DNA from: Nymphaea colorata | Taxonomy: Eukaryota; Streptophyta; Magnoliopsida; Nymphaeales; Nymphaeaceae | Assembly (NCBI RefSeq): GCF_008831285.2 | Contig: NC_045139.1 | Location: 15,668,354 to 15,732,353, forward strand | Length of the DNA stretch: 64,000 nucleotides | Direction of reading: 5' to 3' | Shown here: positions 12,600 to 24,500 of the stretch, one piece after another | How positions within the stretch are numbered: position 1 is the first letter of the stretch | How the letters are laid out: every line of letters begins with the position of its first letter | Made by a program: the position numbers and the translations under genes | The notes under the pieces: generated by a model | What the model was told of the DNA's origin: nothing | The model's database searches: none | Seen by the model: only the letters and a program-made list of their open reading frames with translations

Positions 12600-13154
12600 A
12601 GTTGAAGAGTGGGAGTGTCTTGTATCTCATTTCATTCTCTGTTTCTTCTCCCGGCGATCTGGGGAGGAGGGGGATCTGCCATATATGCCTGAGAGGTTCT
12701 TGGACTCGTCGTCTTCGACAAAAGGGTTTGACAAGATTGGGGATAGGAGGAGATCGTCGCCTTCGGTACGACCCCTCTTCTGCAAAACCTTTTCCGTCTT
12801 GAGAACTGTCGCTTCTCCTGATCGTTGCTTTTGATTTTGCTCCAGAAAAGGAACCGTCGAGGTTCGTCAAGATATCGAGCGTGCGTTTTCCTCGGAGATT
12901 TGTTATTAATCATTATTATCTCGTCGTTGGTATCTGTTTCTTCGATGCGTTATGCATCTGTCGCGTGTAATGGGCCAGTAACGGCGCGCATTGGGGACGA
13001 ACCATCAGCAGAGAGGAACGAAGACAACAACGGCTTTCAATAGTTTAAGAAAGGAAGGTTGCCTGCTCTCCTTCTTCTCCTTCTCTGTTCGCAGTGCAGA
13101 GTGAAGAGGAACGAAAGAAATAAACGAAGAGAGAGAGAGAGAACACGGAGGGAG
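12600..13154 (+). other. Probable 5' leader region of the GIL1-like gene
   Basis: CpG-richer sequence between the purine tract and the ATG at 13155, with no long conserved reading frame. It probably contains the transcription start and 5'UTR. Several short open frames occur but none is recognisable. A 5'UTR intron cannot be excluded. Confidence 0.35.
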
Positions 13155-14600
13155 ATGGAGACGGCCAACGGGACGAAGCAGCCATCAAACATCTCCGATA
13201 TTGTTCACAAATTCGCTAAGGTTTGCAGGCTTAGGTCCATAGGGGTCTTTGCCGATGAGAACGCCAACGGCAATGGTAACGCCTTCGAGGACGGCAGCGA
13301 CACCACTACGGCCGGCTCCAAAGAAACGGACGAGAACGTCCATCAGAAGGTTCACCCGCAACCTCTGGACGAAGGCCTGTCGTCGTCTGCCACTGCTCGG
13401 AGACATGAAGCCCTGGAAACTCTCATCTCCAAGCTATTCGCCAACATCTCGTCGCTCAAATCTGCCTACATACAACTTCAGGCCGCTCACACCCCTTACG
13501 ACGCCGATAAGATCCAGGCGGCCGATAAACTTGTGATCGCGGAGCTCAAGAATCTGTCCGAGCTGAAGCACTCTTACCGCGAGAGCGCCGCCCTCAGCAG
13601 CCCGCTTTCGTTTCCGAAGGATTCGCGGTTGGTCGCTGAGATCCAGGAGCAGCAGAGCCTGCTCAAGACCTACGAGGTCATGGTGAAGAAGTTTCAAGCT
13701 CAGATTCAGGCAAAAGATTCCGAGATACTCCAACTGAGGCGAGAGTTCGACGAGCTGAACCGAAAGACGGCGAAGCTCGAGAAGAGATTGAAGCGGAAGG
13801 GTTTGTTGCCAGTAGAGGCCGGAGCAGAGGTTGAAGAAGAAGCCAGCAGCACCCTCTTCGCCGTAGAGTTGAACCCAAGCCTCTTCGCAGAGGCAGCAGA
13901 AGCGGCCGCGAGGGCTGCCCACGACTTCTCGAAGCCTCTGATCAACATGATGAAGGAAGCTGGTTGGGACCTTGATGCTGCCGCAAATGCCATCGAGCCA
14001 GGGGTGGTCTATGCCAAGCGTGCCCACAAGAAGTTTGCTTTTGAGTCTTATGTTTGCAGGAGAATGTTTGGAGGGTTTCAGGAAGAGAGCTTCTCTGTGA
14101 AATCTGAGGGATACTCTGTCTCAATAGATGGATTTTTTCATCAGTTCCTCGCCATAAAGGCAATGGATGCTTTGGACGTGGTCAGCGAGAACCCGGACTG
14201 TGCATTCGGGAAGTTTTGCAGAAACAAGTATCTGGAAGTCGTGCACTCGAAGATGGAAATGTCTTTCTTTGGCAATTTAGATCAGAGGAATTATATAGCT
14301 AATGGGGGACACCCGAGAACTCCGTTTTACTTGGCTTTCTTGATGTTGGCAAAGTCAGTGTGGCTTCTGCATAGACTGGCTTTCTCTTTTGAGCCCAAGG
14401 TTGAGATATTTCAAGTGAAAAAGGGGGCTGAGTTCTCTGAGGTCTACATGGAGAGTGTGGTGAAAAATGTCGTCCCTGCGGATGATGATCGCGAGAATGG
14501 CGTTGGGAAAGTTGGGTTTACTGTGATGCCTGGTTTTAAGATTGGGGCAAGTGTGATCCAGTGTAAGGTCTATCTATCGGGAATGAAGTGTGCCGACTGA
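13155..14600 (+). CDS. GIL1/IRKI-like protein (DUF641 family)
   Basis: Single-exon gene of 481 codons. I chose the ATG at 13155 because the family's conserved N-terminus begins there (SNISDIVHKFAKVCRLRSIG at residues 11-30); upstream frame is only leader sequence. Residues about 80-210 form the DUF641 region: a conserved helix (HEALETLISKLFANISSLKS) followed by a coiled coil at about 155-215 (heptads around LLKTYEVMVKKFQAQIQAKD). Residues 235-475 are the conserved C-terminal domain, including an FESYVCRRMFGGF segment (297-308) and a final VMPGF...CKVYLSG block. Family members include Arabidopsis GRAVITROPIC IN THE LIGHT 1 (phytochrome-dependent loss of negative gravitropism) and IRK-interacting protein, which binds a receptor kinase. 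It is probably a cytosolic or membrane-peripheral scaffold. Orthology to one named member is not established. Confidence 0.93.
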   Translation: METANGTKQPSNISDIVHKFAKVCRLRSIGVFADENANGNGNAFEDGSDTTTAGSKETDENVHQKVHPQPLDEGLSSSATARRHEALETLISKLFANISSLKSAYIQLQAAHTPYDADKIQAADKLVIAELKNLSELKHSYRESAALSSPLSFPKDSRLVAEIQEQQSLLKTYEVMVKKFQAQIQAKDSEILQLRREFDELNRKTAKLEKRLKRKGLLPVEAGAEVEEEASSTLFAVELNPSLFAEAAEAAARAAHDFSKPLINMMKEAGWDLDAAANAIEPGVVYAKRAHKKFAFESYVCRRMFGGFQEESFSVKSEGYSVSIDGFFHQFLAIKAMDALDVVSENPDCAFGKFCRNKYLEVVHSKMEMSFFGNLDQRNYIANGGHPRTPFYLAFLMLAKSVWLLHRLAFSFEPKVEIFQVKKGAEFSEVYMESVVKNVVPADDDRENGVGKVGFTVMPGFKIGASVIQCKVYLSGMKCAD

Positions 14601-17600
14601 GAGTTTTCTTGTTCATCTCTCACTTTCTCCTTTCTTTCTTCTTCTTTGTTTCTCTGTAATATAGTATTAGAAACTTGAAAAATGAAAGGAGGTGCTTATA
14701 TATGTAAGGTATTTTGTCTTTTGGATGTCATATTACCACGAATTTGCCAATTATATGTTCTTACCTACTGCCTTCCTTACTTTTTTCCTCCTTTTTGTAA
14801 TATAGTCTTCTAGTCTTCAACGATTGGAGAAGGTATCAACATACAAGGTTGCCAGAGTTTTTCTTCTTCTTTCTCCTTTCAATTTTTCTCTCCCTCTATT
14901 GTTCTTTCTTCCTTCATCAGCTTCTCCTTTTCCTGGTCTGTGGCTGTATGGATGGTATGTGCAGAAAGCCATGATATAAAGGACGTCAAGTTGCTTGTGC
15001 TGATAGTTGGTTCATCTTTGATTCACAAAGATGTTTACTCCTCGGGGAAGTTCGAAAGAAACTGCTGGGGGTTGGGATTTTGTTGTTTATTTCTCTCCTT
15101 TGGGCTAATAATGTTTAAGAAGCATCCGACCAGTGGAAGGCACCGATCATTCCTTTGTCATGTACTGTTGCGGGATCATCATATAATATCAAATATGGTT
15201 CCCTGCCAAAACCTTAGCGGGGACGTTTTCTGCGGAGTGCTTGCTTTGTGTTTCTCTGCTGTCTATTCATTTTTCAACCTGTGTTTTTTTCATTGTTCTT
15301 TCTCTGCCGGCCTGATTTGGTATCCGTATACTGGTTTGGCGAAATGATTCACGCACTTGATTTATGTCAATGTACTAAGCTAGATCGCGCGTTGGGGATG
15401 TAAATTTTGTTCTCTTTCTGTCATCCGATCTGTGTTTCTGCTTACAGAATGAATACCACGTCAATTAAAATCATAAACACATGGACCATTTTGGTTTACG
15501 TACTTGAAAGTCATCCTTTTTTCTCTCTCTCTCCCACTCTCTATCATTCATTTCTTCCAAGAAAATAAGATGTATGGATTGGGTGAACGGGGTGAGCCCC
15601 TTCATTCTGTTGTCGTGTTGGAATGTGTGGCATGCTTTCGTCTTTGTGGGGAGCAGGTATTTCACATATGACTGTTGCCTTCTTGAATTTACAAGTTCAG
15701 TATGGAAATTAACAAAGCTGCCTGCACCCTCTCAGTTTCGTCAATAACAGGTGACGACGCTGTGCTTTTATGGTTGTTGGTTCACACTGAACGTTCCGAA
15801 AGTCACTCTGCTGCAAGCAATGGTGTCTTTTGTTCACATGGTGCCTGTCTTTCCCTTTGACTCCTTCGTGGTTGTGGTGGTCTGTACTTCTTGTTTTATT
15901 TGGGGAGTAATGTTCCAGGATCTGTATTCTGCAGTTCTGACACCGATACACTGTACACTCCTTGTTCCATTGAATGAAGTTTCGCTCACATGCTGCATAA
16001 ATTTCAAACAACCCGGCATTGATTGTATCTTCCTTTTCCATTCTGCAGAGATCAAACAACTGGCCTACAGTTTCGGCATTACGTTGGACATTGCTTCCAC
16101 TTGAAAATCTGCTCCTTCCTTGGTAGTTTACTCATCTTCTTCAACATGATGTCCCAGAATCCTCAAAATTTTCAATTTTGTTTTGACGTGTATAAAATTT
16201 CTGCAAAATTATGGCTTCTCTTTTCTTAAGTTGAATGCTTGGTTGGTCTCACTTGCAGTCGATTCTTGTTGATATTTGTGTTCCATGTGAATCTTTTTCT
16301 AATCTCGCGGCTACCTGTTTGGTTGAAACCTTGTAGTCAATGAGTCCTCACTGTGAAACCAAACTCTAAAAATCAGGTACGCCGTGGTTCTAAGTCTGCG
16401 ATTTACGAGTTCGGTAACCTTTCTTTTGAAAGTTTTGTCCATGATGTATCTAAGCCTGGCTAGACCATGTAAAAGTTTCCACAAGTGTCCCATGATCCCA
16501 TCAAATTTTCAGACGACATTATTCAGTCTCTATCTGTGAGACTTAGATGGAAAATGCTTGATTGGATTCAACTGCAATTATTAACTATAGTTAGTTGTTT
16601 TTAGCGAATGCCAACCAATCAGAGTTGGATTCCGCTCAGCCATTTGATAAATCAAGTCCATCTGCATTCCCTCCTCCCGTTGCTGCACCTGCCACATGGC
16701 TCAAGTCAGGCACGTACCGCAGCACGTACCTTCTCTCGGAAATTTTGTTGTCTTGAATTACCATGGAGTCTCCAATTGGGAATCCAGTGAAAGATTGTTT
16801 ATAAGAGTAGGTGCAAGTACCTTCTCCATGTTGTCTTCTTCAACTGGTCATGCAGATCTGATATGCACAGTAAATTTGCTAAGAAACAAAAACTGTTTCC
16901 TGTTTTCTTGGATCACTTTCGTTCCTGTGTTCTTTCAACGTTTTCTTTTGAAAAGCAAAAGGAAAAACCATTCTTCAGTTTAAAAAAAAAAAGCCGTTCT
17001 GCAGTTGGGAAACCTGGTTTTGTTGGTCTAACCTGCTGTTCTTATGATTACCTCTTCAACAGGGTAGAAACCCTTGCATGAAACTAAGTTGCCAACATTT
17101 TCATTTTGAAGTCAAGTGTTTAAACTCTATGAAGACCCTGATTTTTTTCTGAGTGTCATCAGATTACAAGTTGAGTTTTCCGAACCATGTAGTTCCTTTC
17201 AAATCATACATGAGTAACATGTATCATGATAAATCTTGATTATAATAAACAGAGTGCAGTTGGAGTTGTAGTTGTTCGTTAGCTTATAGATGAGGCCTGC
17301 ACCTCGTCTCCTCTGCCTGGCGTCTCCCATTGGGGGGGACGTCAGTTGCCTGCTCTGCAGCCTGCAGTCTCTCATAGGATCCCTCTGTGCTTACAAGAAG
17401 CTTTCGCCTTCTTCCATGGTCGGTCAGTTAAGTTTAATGAATGAACACACAGATGGATGGCATATCTTGAACTACTACCACGGCATCCCAGAATTTCAAG
17501 GCATTAGGGAAGGTGACTTGAGTATTTTTGAATATTTTCAATGATTTCAAATCTTATATTTCTAAGAAGGTTATCGAATCTTTTCTTTAATAAAGTAAAC

Positions 17601-18626
17601 GAATGACATCTACCTCAAGGGGTATAACATATCTGGTCTGGCTAGGGCTTGTGAAAAAACTGGTTTCTAAATCGATTCCTGCAACCTACAACCCTGAAGG
17701 CAGGAGAAACGAGGTTGGCCTTCGGGTCTCTTTTCCAAGTGGTGGATTGTTGATATCTCGCTCTCCAAAAAAGTAAAACTAATGACATCAAGATTTGCAA
17801 ACTCATAGATTTCATGAGACCTTCCTTCCACAATTAGGATCTTAAACTCATAGTTAGGAAAGATCTTATCGGATCAAATATTAAATACAATCACACGACC
17901 TCTTCTTAAGATTTTAAGTCTTTCTATGGTTGTTTCTGTGGCTGCCAGGGTAACAAATAGACAGTAGTGAAAAGTGAAAAACTTTGGCCTTTTCATTGAG
18001 AAGGCCATCCAAATTAGGGTTTTGGGGATCGCTCAGCTTTAGTCTCCATCTACCACAATTGCCTTTTACGCAAATGTGGCGCGCCTGTACTCTTTCTTCT
18101 CTCCTTGCCGTTCATTGTAAACTGTTGCAGATGCCCTTTTTTTCAGCTCATTTCACTGCAAACTTTTTAGATTTCAGGATCTTCTGTACGTTCAAAGCCT
18201 TTAAATATTTTACGTATTTAGAATCTTTTGAGTCATAATTATCCTGCGTTTTTGGCTCTTGCTCTTTTCCCACGTGCATAGGCACTTTACGGGTGCTTTT
18301 TTTTTTTTTTTTTATCTTCAAGACAAAGATTTGCTTGAAGATTTGAACAAATGGTTTCTCCTCCGAATAGATTGAAGAGTTTGAAATTTTCAGATCAATT
18401 TGAATGCGCGATACCTTCGAACTGTAGATGTTGGTAGGTTTTCCGGCGAGAATTTGTCGACTTTTTCGACAGTTTATAGTCTTATTGAGTGTGGCTGCTT
18501 ATTGGTAGGGATGCCTTGTAAATGTCAAGTAGGTGGGATGTCACCGACTCAAAATTCAAACTAAAGTATCATTTTTTTACAATAATTTTGAGTTAATTGT
18601 AGGGGCCGAGATAGATATAGGCATGG

Positions 18627-18644
18627 TGTGGGCAATTGCCCACA
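18627..18644. repeat. 18-bp perfect palindrome
   Basis: TGTGGGCAATTGCCCACA is perfectly self-complementary and sits in a GC-richer island of otherwise AT-rich intergenic DNA. It may be a remnant of a transposon end. No function is indicated. Confidence 0.7.
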
Positions 18645-19132
18645 TAGGCACACAAAAAAGTATATGTTTTATATTAAAACTTCACATTATTGTTTTTTTT
18701 TTTTCTTATGTACATATGTCCCTTAAATATTTAAAATTATATAATCAGTGCTCGTTAGCCATAAATTCTTACCCAATAAAAAAAACAAACATAAAGTCTT
18801 GCCAAAAGCTGGTTAACGTGAGCAAACAACAAAACACAGCTAAATCATCGAAAAAGTCTTTTAAGCAGCCAAATAAAAAAGGTATTAAAATATGGGTACG
18901 ATTTCATGTTTTAATTGAAAATATGAGCATGTTCTTACAAAATATGGCTACTTTTTTAGCTTTCAGTTTTGAATAAAAATATATTTGATGGAAGTAATTA
19001 TTCTTCCCTTTAAATGGACCCCAAACTTGAAGCTGTTCCAAGCGCTTTTCTATTATTACTTTATTCATATAAATATAAATAATGAAGTAGTTGAAGCACC
19101 GGGTCGGGCCGACCCATAAAAGCATGGTACAT

Positions 19133-19139
<7 letters not shown>

Positions 19140-19188
<49 letters not shown>
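19140..19188. repeat. (TA)n microsatellite
   Basis: An uninterrupted TA run of about 49 bp in intergenic DNA. Confidence 0.95.
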
Positions 19189-19189
<1 letters not shown>

Positions 19190-21414
19190 TAATAAAGTCA
19201 TTTAGCAGACTCATAAAGATTATGACCGACTGATCTATTGTGATGGATAATTGAAAAAAAGTGATGAGTATTTCTATCATTTAAGATTGGTTCATATATT
19301 TTTCTCATTGTTTTTCTATCAACGGTTCATCTAATACACTTCTGGTGGCTTTGTATAGATTCTCGATGCCATTTTAATTTAAACTCACACTCAAACTATG
19401 TATATTGTTAATGACATAGGAAGGCGAAGCATCGCAATCTGTAATTCAATAAGGATATACAGAGATTTTTGTATTTTAGTGTCGTTTGAGTAAGTATTCC
19501 CATGGAAGCATTTGTTTTCTGGCATGTGCGATGGTTGGTAGGTCTTAGTTTTCCAAAAAACTGAAGTTCTTGCCAAAACTTGAACGAACCAAAGAATTAA
19601 ATCCAAAATTTCAAGATAACTTCATCCATCGCAAGTTGGAGGTTCTCTAAACTATTCTCCATCGATTAACAAAAGATTGGCATGTGAACTCATCATTGAA
19701 AATTTATATATTTTTATAGAAATGTCTTGATAAAGTTGTCGTGTCTTTTTTTCGAACAGTTTCGCTTTTGAAAAAGGGTTTTTTTGAAAACATTATGGTG
19801 GGAAATTTTTCTTGCTCATGTGTATACATAAGGGCCATCCTACCCTTTTAATTATTGGAGGTCTACCATTTAGTTTTCAATTATTAATGTTAAATATAAA
19901 ATATGTTACACCTACTAGTCGACAACCCCTAAGCAAACGTTTTTATAACATACTGTATTTTAAACACTTATTTTGAAAAATTGTGAGATATTCCAAAAAG
20001 GGATTACTCGACACAAATTGTGGAGAATTGAAATCTGTCACTGTTGGTTGTTGTTGTTGGATGGCAGAAAAATTCAAACTTGACAAAAATATAAATTGTT
20101 GCTAAAACCATCATACTACTATGCAGTAATATAAACTGTCGCTAATCCTTTCATGGCAGCTGTTTTTTTAGTGACGGATTTAAGATTTACTGTCGTTCGC
20201 AGTCGGCATATTTCATGTAAAAAATAAAGAAAACGATAAAAACGTGAACAATTAAAGCAATATATTAAAAAAACTTTATAAATGAATTGATCACTATTTG
20301 TATATGTCTTCCCGATTTTTTCATTTATTTTTTATTTCATTTTATGTTTTTCATTTTTTCAACTTTTGTTTCATTGTTTTATTCCTTTTGTTTTAGGTGT
20401 TTAACATAACCTCCTAAATGCAACACGATTCTTGTTAGTTTTTCATTTAATGTACTTTTAACTAGCATCTTGATTTTCATTTTTTAAAAAAACTCCGAGA
20501 TGTTTTTGATATTTTTTTAAAAAAAAAACTTTGCCGATAAATACCAAGAACAATATTTGTTATGTAGCAATATTTGGCAGCTAGCAAATTTCAATTGCGA
20601 TATATAAAGGAGCAGGGTTAGAAATTTTGATAAACCAAACTGCATTTTCAAAATTTTTACAGGGGCAAACAATATTTTCAAAATTTTAGGGGGTGGGGGC
20701 CGTAGGGATGTAGGCTTGTCCACTCCATACCTTGTATCCATTCCTTGTAGCAATAATTGAATGAAATATATGAACTCAATATATAACTGTTCATAATGTC
20801 CTTTTTCTATCTTTTCCATGGTTGAATCAGAGGACGACCACTCATCAGCGACTGCTCATGACTGTCTCCCCGTTCCTCACAACTGCAGACTTGCTTCAGT
20901 TCACTACAATATTTCTTTACTTTCTTCCCAAGCATGACTAAGTAGAAAGAACGTATACTAGAGATCTGAAATTGTTGTGAAACCAACTTGATTGTTAAGG
21001 TAAAATATTTTTTTAGTATAGTTTGATGCTTTTATTAACAAATAATTTGTTTGTGAATCATTCTATAAATTCAATAAACTATTAGTAATCATGTAAATAC
21101 TAATGTATAAATACATAACAAATCAAATAATTATTTGATTTTAAAATCTACCATGATCAGTTAGGGTTTATAGAATTTTCCGGTGGACGGCTCCTCCGCT
21201 ATGCTTCTACTTGCATTGCTTACTAAAAAACAATGAAGACTAACCTACTGGGCAGATTGTTTACCAGATTTTAATTTTATGAGTGTGAAAACGGATCCCT
21301 TTCTCGGGTCGGGTCGGGTCGGGTATGGGTCAAGATCCGGCATCCGGTAAAAGTGGAAAGCCAAACGCGTTCTTCTGCGTCGTCTCATCGTTAAATATCA
21401 ACCGTCCAGTTCTG

Positions 21415-21422
21415 GCGGGAAA
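21415..21422 (-). promoter_or_regulatory. E2F-binding site (distal) of ETG1
   Basis: GCGGGAAA is the exact reverse complement of the E2F consensus TTTCCCGC. It lies 172 bp upstream of the ATG of the MCM-binding-protein gene. The Arabidopsis orthologue was named E2F TARGET GENE 1, so a functional site here is expected. Binding itself is not shown by sequence. Confidence 0.75.
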
Positions 21423-21485
21423 GCGAAGGAAGAGCATCGAGAGAGACACGTGTCAATATCAGAGGATGGCGGGAGAGGAAAATTG

Positions 21486-21493
21486 GCGGGAAA
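21486..21493 (-). promoter_or_regulatory. E2F-binding site (proximal) of ETG1
   Basis: A second perfect GCGGGAAA, 101 bp upstream of the ATG and 71 bp from the first. An imperfect third copy (GCGGGAGA) lies near 21467. Paired sites in this position fit S-phase expression driven by E2F/DP factors. Confidence 0.75.
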
Positions 21494-21593
21494 GAGAATG
21501 AAGAAGAGGGCGACGAAGAGGGAACGCCGACTTCGTTCTCTCTCTCTCTCTAGATTACCTCTTTTCCTCTGCGTTCCTTCGCCTTCTGAAGCC

Positions 21594-24500
21594 ATGGGCG
21601 CTCTTGCTGTCGACTGCGCAAACAACCCCCTCGGTGTGGTGCGGTCGGCATTCGAAGATGCCGTCGCTCGCGGTCGGGATCCGACGACCCTCGGCAACAC
21701 CGATTGGGGTGTCGCCGATATCTTCCGCCGATTCCTTTTCGAACAGGATGGCCTCTCTAAGGTTCGCTCTCGGTCGACCATGTTGTCCCATTGTGTATCG
21801 TTTGCTGTTCCTTTTGTTCGTGGTGTCTTGGGCAGGCTTCTGGCTTTGTGGTTTCCTCTCGCCTGATGGAAGGGGAATGCTGGAACTTGTGTTGGGACTC
21901 CGTTATTTGGATTTTAAGTCGAAGTTCATTGTCAAAGATGCCCTAAATCTTGCATTCTGTGATTTTCTGCAAACATGAGATTTTATCTGGATGAAACCTT
22001 TGGTGATCTGGAGTTTCAGGACATAGAATGATGCAAACATGAGATTTTATCTGGATGAAACCTTTGGTGATCTGGAGTTTCAGGACATAGAATGATGTGT
22101 TTATCCTGAACAGACAGATAATTGCTTCTCCAGTGGGTGGTAATGTCAGAGTCCTATGTCGTTGCCGTTTTTTTGCTTTATCTCCGTCGGTGTTTGCGAT
22201 ACTAGGAAAGTGAGACGCTGAGCGTTTGAGATCTGAGATGTTCAAGTGAAATCCAACCGATAGGACTCCAGTCTTAGTTTAATCTGCACGAGTTATCTAG
22301 GGTTCTCTATTGGTTAGACTCAGTACTTTCTTATGTATAATTATTCTCAACAGTAAGTAACATAAGCCAAAAATTTGGCTATTCAACTCTGTGGTCTTGA
22401 TCCTTCACAATCCATTGGCTTGTCACATAAGTTTTTAAATTCTTATTCGGGTTACCAGTCCATTTTCTATCGACTTCCGTACACATTAGACTGGTTTTGC
22501 TTGTATTTTCATAATCTCGTCCGTAGAGGGGGCACTCGTCCAAAAATTATACGATGAAATATGCGTTACATTATGCTTACAATGATTTAATTCCGAAGCC
22601 CTTTGAAAGGGCTTAAGTATCGTCTTTCAGTGTATCATGTCCGTCAAATTTAGTTCGTTTCCGCTGCAAGTAAAATTTAGTTCGTTGGTTGCTTTGATGA
22701 GGCAGTTGATACGACCGAATTTGCTGAATGTTTCCCTGTGCATACCATCTACTTTGCCAAATCGGCCCAGACGTTTTGTGTTACAATAATCAAATCTTAA
22801 TATGATCGTATGTTCCCGAAGCGCATCTAATGGGAAAAACTTTGTTTCAGGTTCCGCTACTTGATACTGCCAATCTGCATTTGGTACAGCCTAATTCTCT
22901 AGTAAAATTTAGGGGAATGGTACAAGACATGTTTGACAATGAGTTCTATGTAGGGGCCTTCAAGGTTATTCAACTATCCTGCTCTTAATTTGATGTCATT
23001 AGTCTGCCATATGGTTTTTACATAACAAAATGATGGACTTACACAGGACGGTTCAACATGGAGGACAAACAAGTTCATGGATGTTTCTACGTTTTCAATG
23101 GCATCAGCATCAGACATGCAAATATGGGACCGTCGCCTACTTTACTGTGTTCCTGTAAGCGCTGTCTGGAAATTCTTCTGTTACTTCACATTTGAATTAT
23201 GTCTATGTGGATATCCTCATACTGATTCAACAGTTTTGAGTTATGATATTTTTGATTTTTGAAGTGAGTTAATCTCAAACCTGCTTTTATTTATACTTTA
23301 AAGACAAAAGTACTGAAACTACTGATTTGTGGTCTACGGTGTCCTGTACTTGTTTATTCTCTTAAAAATCTATTGTGCTTTATTGGCAGATTCCAGGACA
23401 GAACACGTGGATCGGTGAGTCATCTTTGAGAACTGACTCGCCAATGTGCTGTACACGGGACCCATCCATACAAAGAGAGAAGCGCGAGAGGGAGTCCAAC
23501 AGTGATTTTGATGTACGTTTCTTTCCTTGGAAATGGATGGTCTGCTAAACCTATTTTTTATGAATCTCCCCTTCTCGTGTCTCCTGCATGCTATGTCCAT
23601 TGGAAGTGTCCTCTAGTTTAGCTTTTTTTATCTAGAGCTTGATGACTGACGCCTTTAATTGTCATAAAATTTGTGTGTGCAGCCATCTCATCCTGAAACG
23701 TCAGAAATTTCACGTGCAAAGAAGTTGGTAAGTGTTTCTATTTCATCGCAGGATGCATATTTTGTATGTCTAGCCGTGAATTGTAAAATAAGGAGGAGAT
23801 TAAAATTTATCTTGCTTGTAATATTTTGAGGAGACCTTTTTCTAACTTTTTCCGCTTAAAAAAATTTTCATAATTTTTTTTTCATTTGGTGTCAAATTTC
23901 TGGTATCTGCAACACTAGTACTTCCACTAGGAATTTATAGGTTCCTCTGGATTCAGCATCTCTCCATTCCATTCAGGGAAAGGATCAAGAATAGTTGGTC
24001 TTGAAGAAAATGCTCATGTTGTTGGTTTGTCCTCTGCTTATGCATTAGCCGTATATCATGACTTCTAGTCTTATAATCTACTGTCACAACAGCCATGTCA
24101 ATGCTGGTGCTTCTCCGACACAGCACATTCAGTTCGGTTGGCTTAACCTGCCCAAAATGACTACTTTAAATATGCACATAGCTAAACTATCTGTAATACA
24201 AAAAGTTTATATGTAAATATAGATAAAAACAGTTAAATAGCTATGTACCAAATAATTTATATAAATATATGCACACACATATATGATATATATATACATC
24301 ATCGCTGCACCTGTACCTAAATTTGTTTGAAAAACTGTTGCATCTACACCTGCATCCGCACCCGCACCCATGTGACATAACTTATAATCGTGGCTCACAT
24401 TGGTTATGATTCTCTGCAAGTAAACATTTACTTATCCATTTACTATTTTTATAGGAATATAAACTGTTAAATTTTTTTAGCTATTCTTTTTTTCAGTGTG

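Larger units (their letters stand above)
14601..21410. other. Gene-free region between GIL1-like and ETG1 genes
   Basis: The first few hundred bases are T-rich and probably contain the 3'UTR of the upstream gene. The rest has many short open frames without recognisable domains and no convincing exon series. It holds poly-T near 18298, an 18-bp palindrome, a long (TA)n run and, near 20031-20181, a weak inverted pair (AAATCTGTCAC / GTGACGGATTT) that may be a decayed transposon. A (GGGTC)n stretch lies at 21305-21325. Confidence 0.5.

Noticed and set aside
13434-14027. 197-codon ORF antisense to the GIL1-like gene
   Set aside because: It mirrors the conserved coding strand, which is clearly the real gene; the antisense frame has no recognisable domain.
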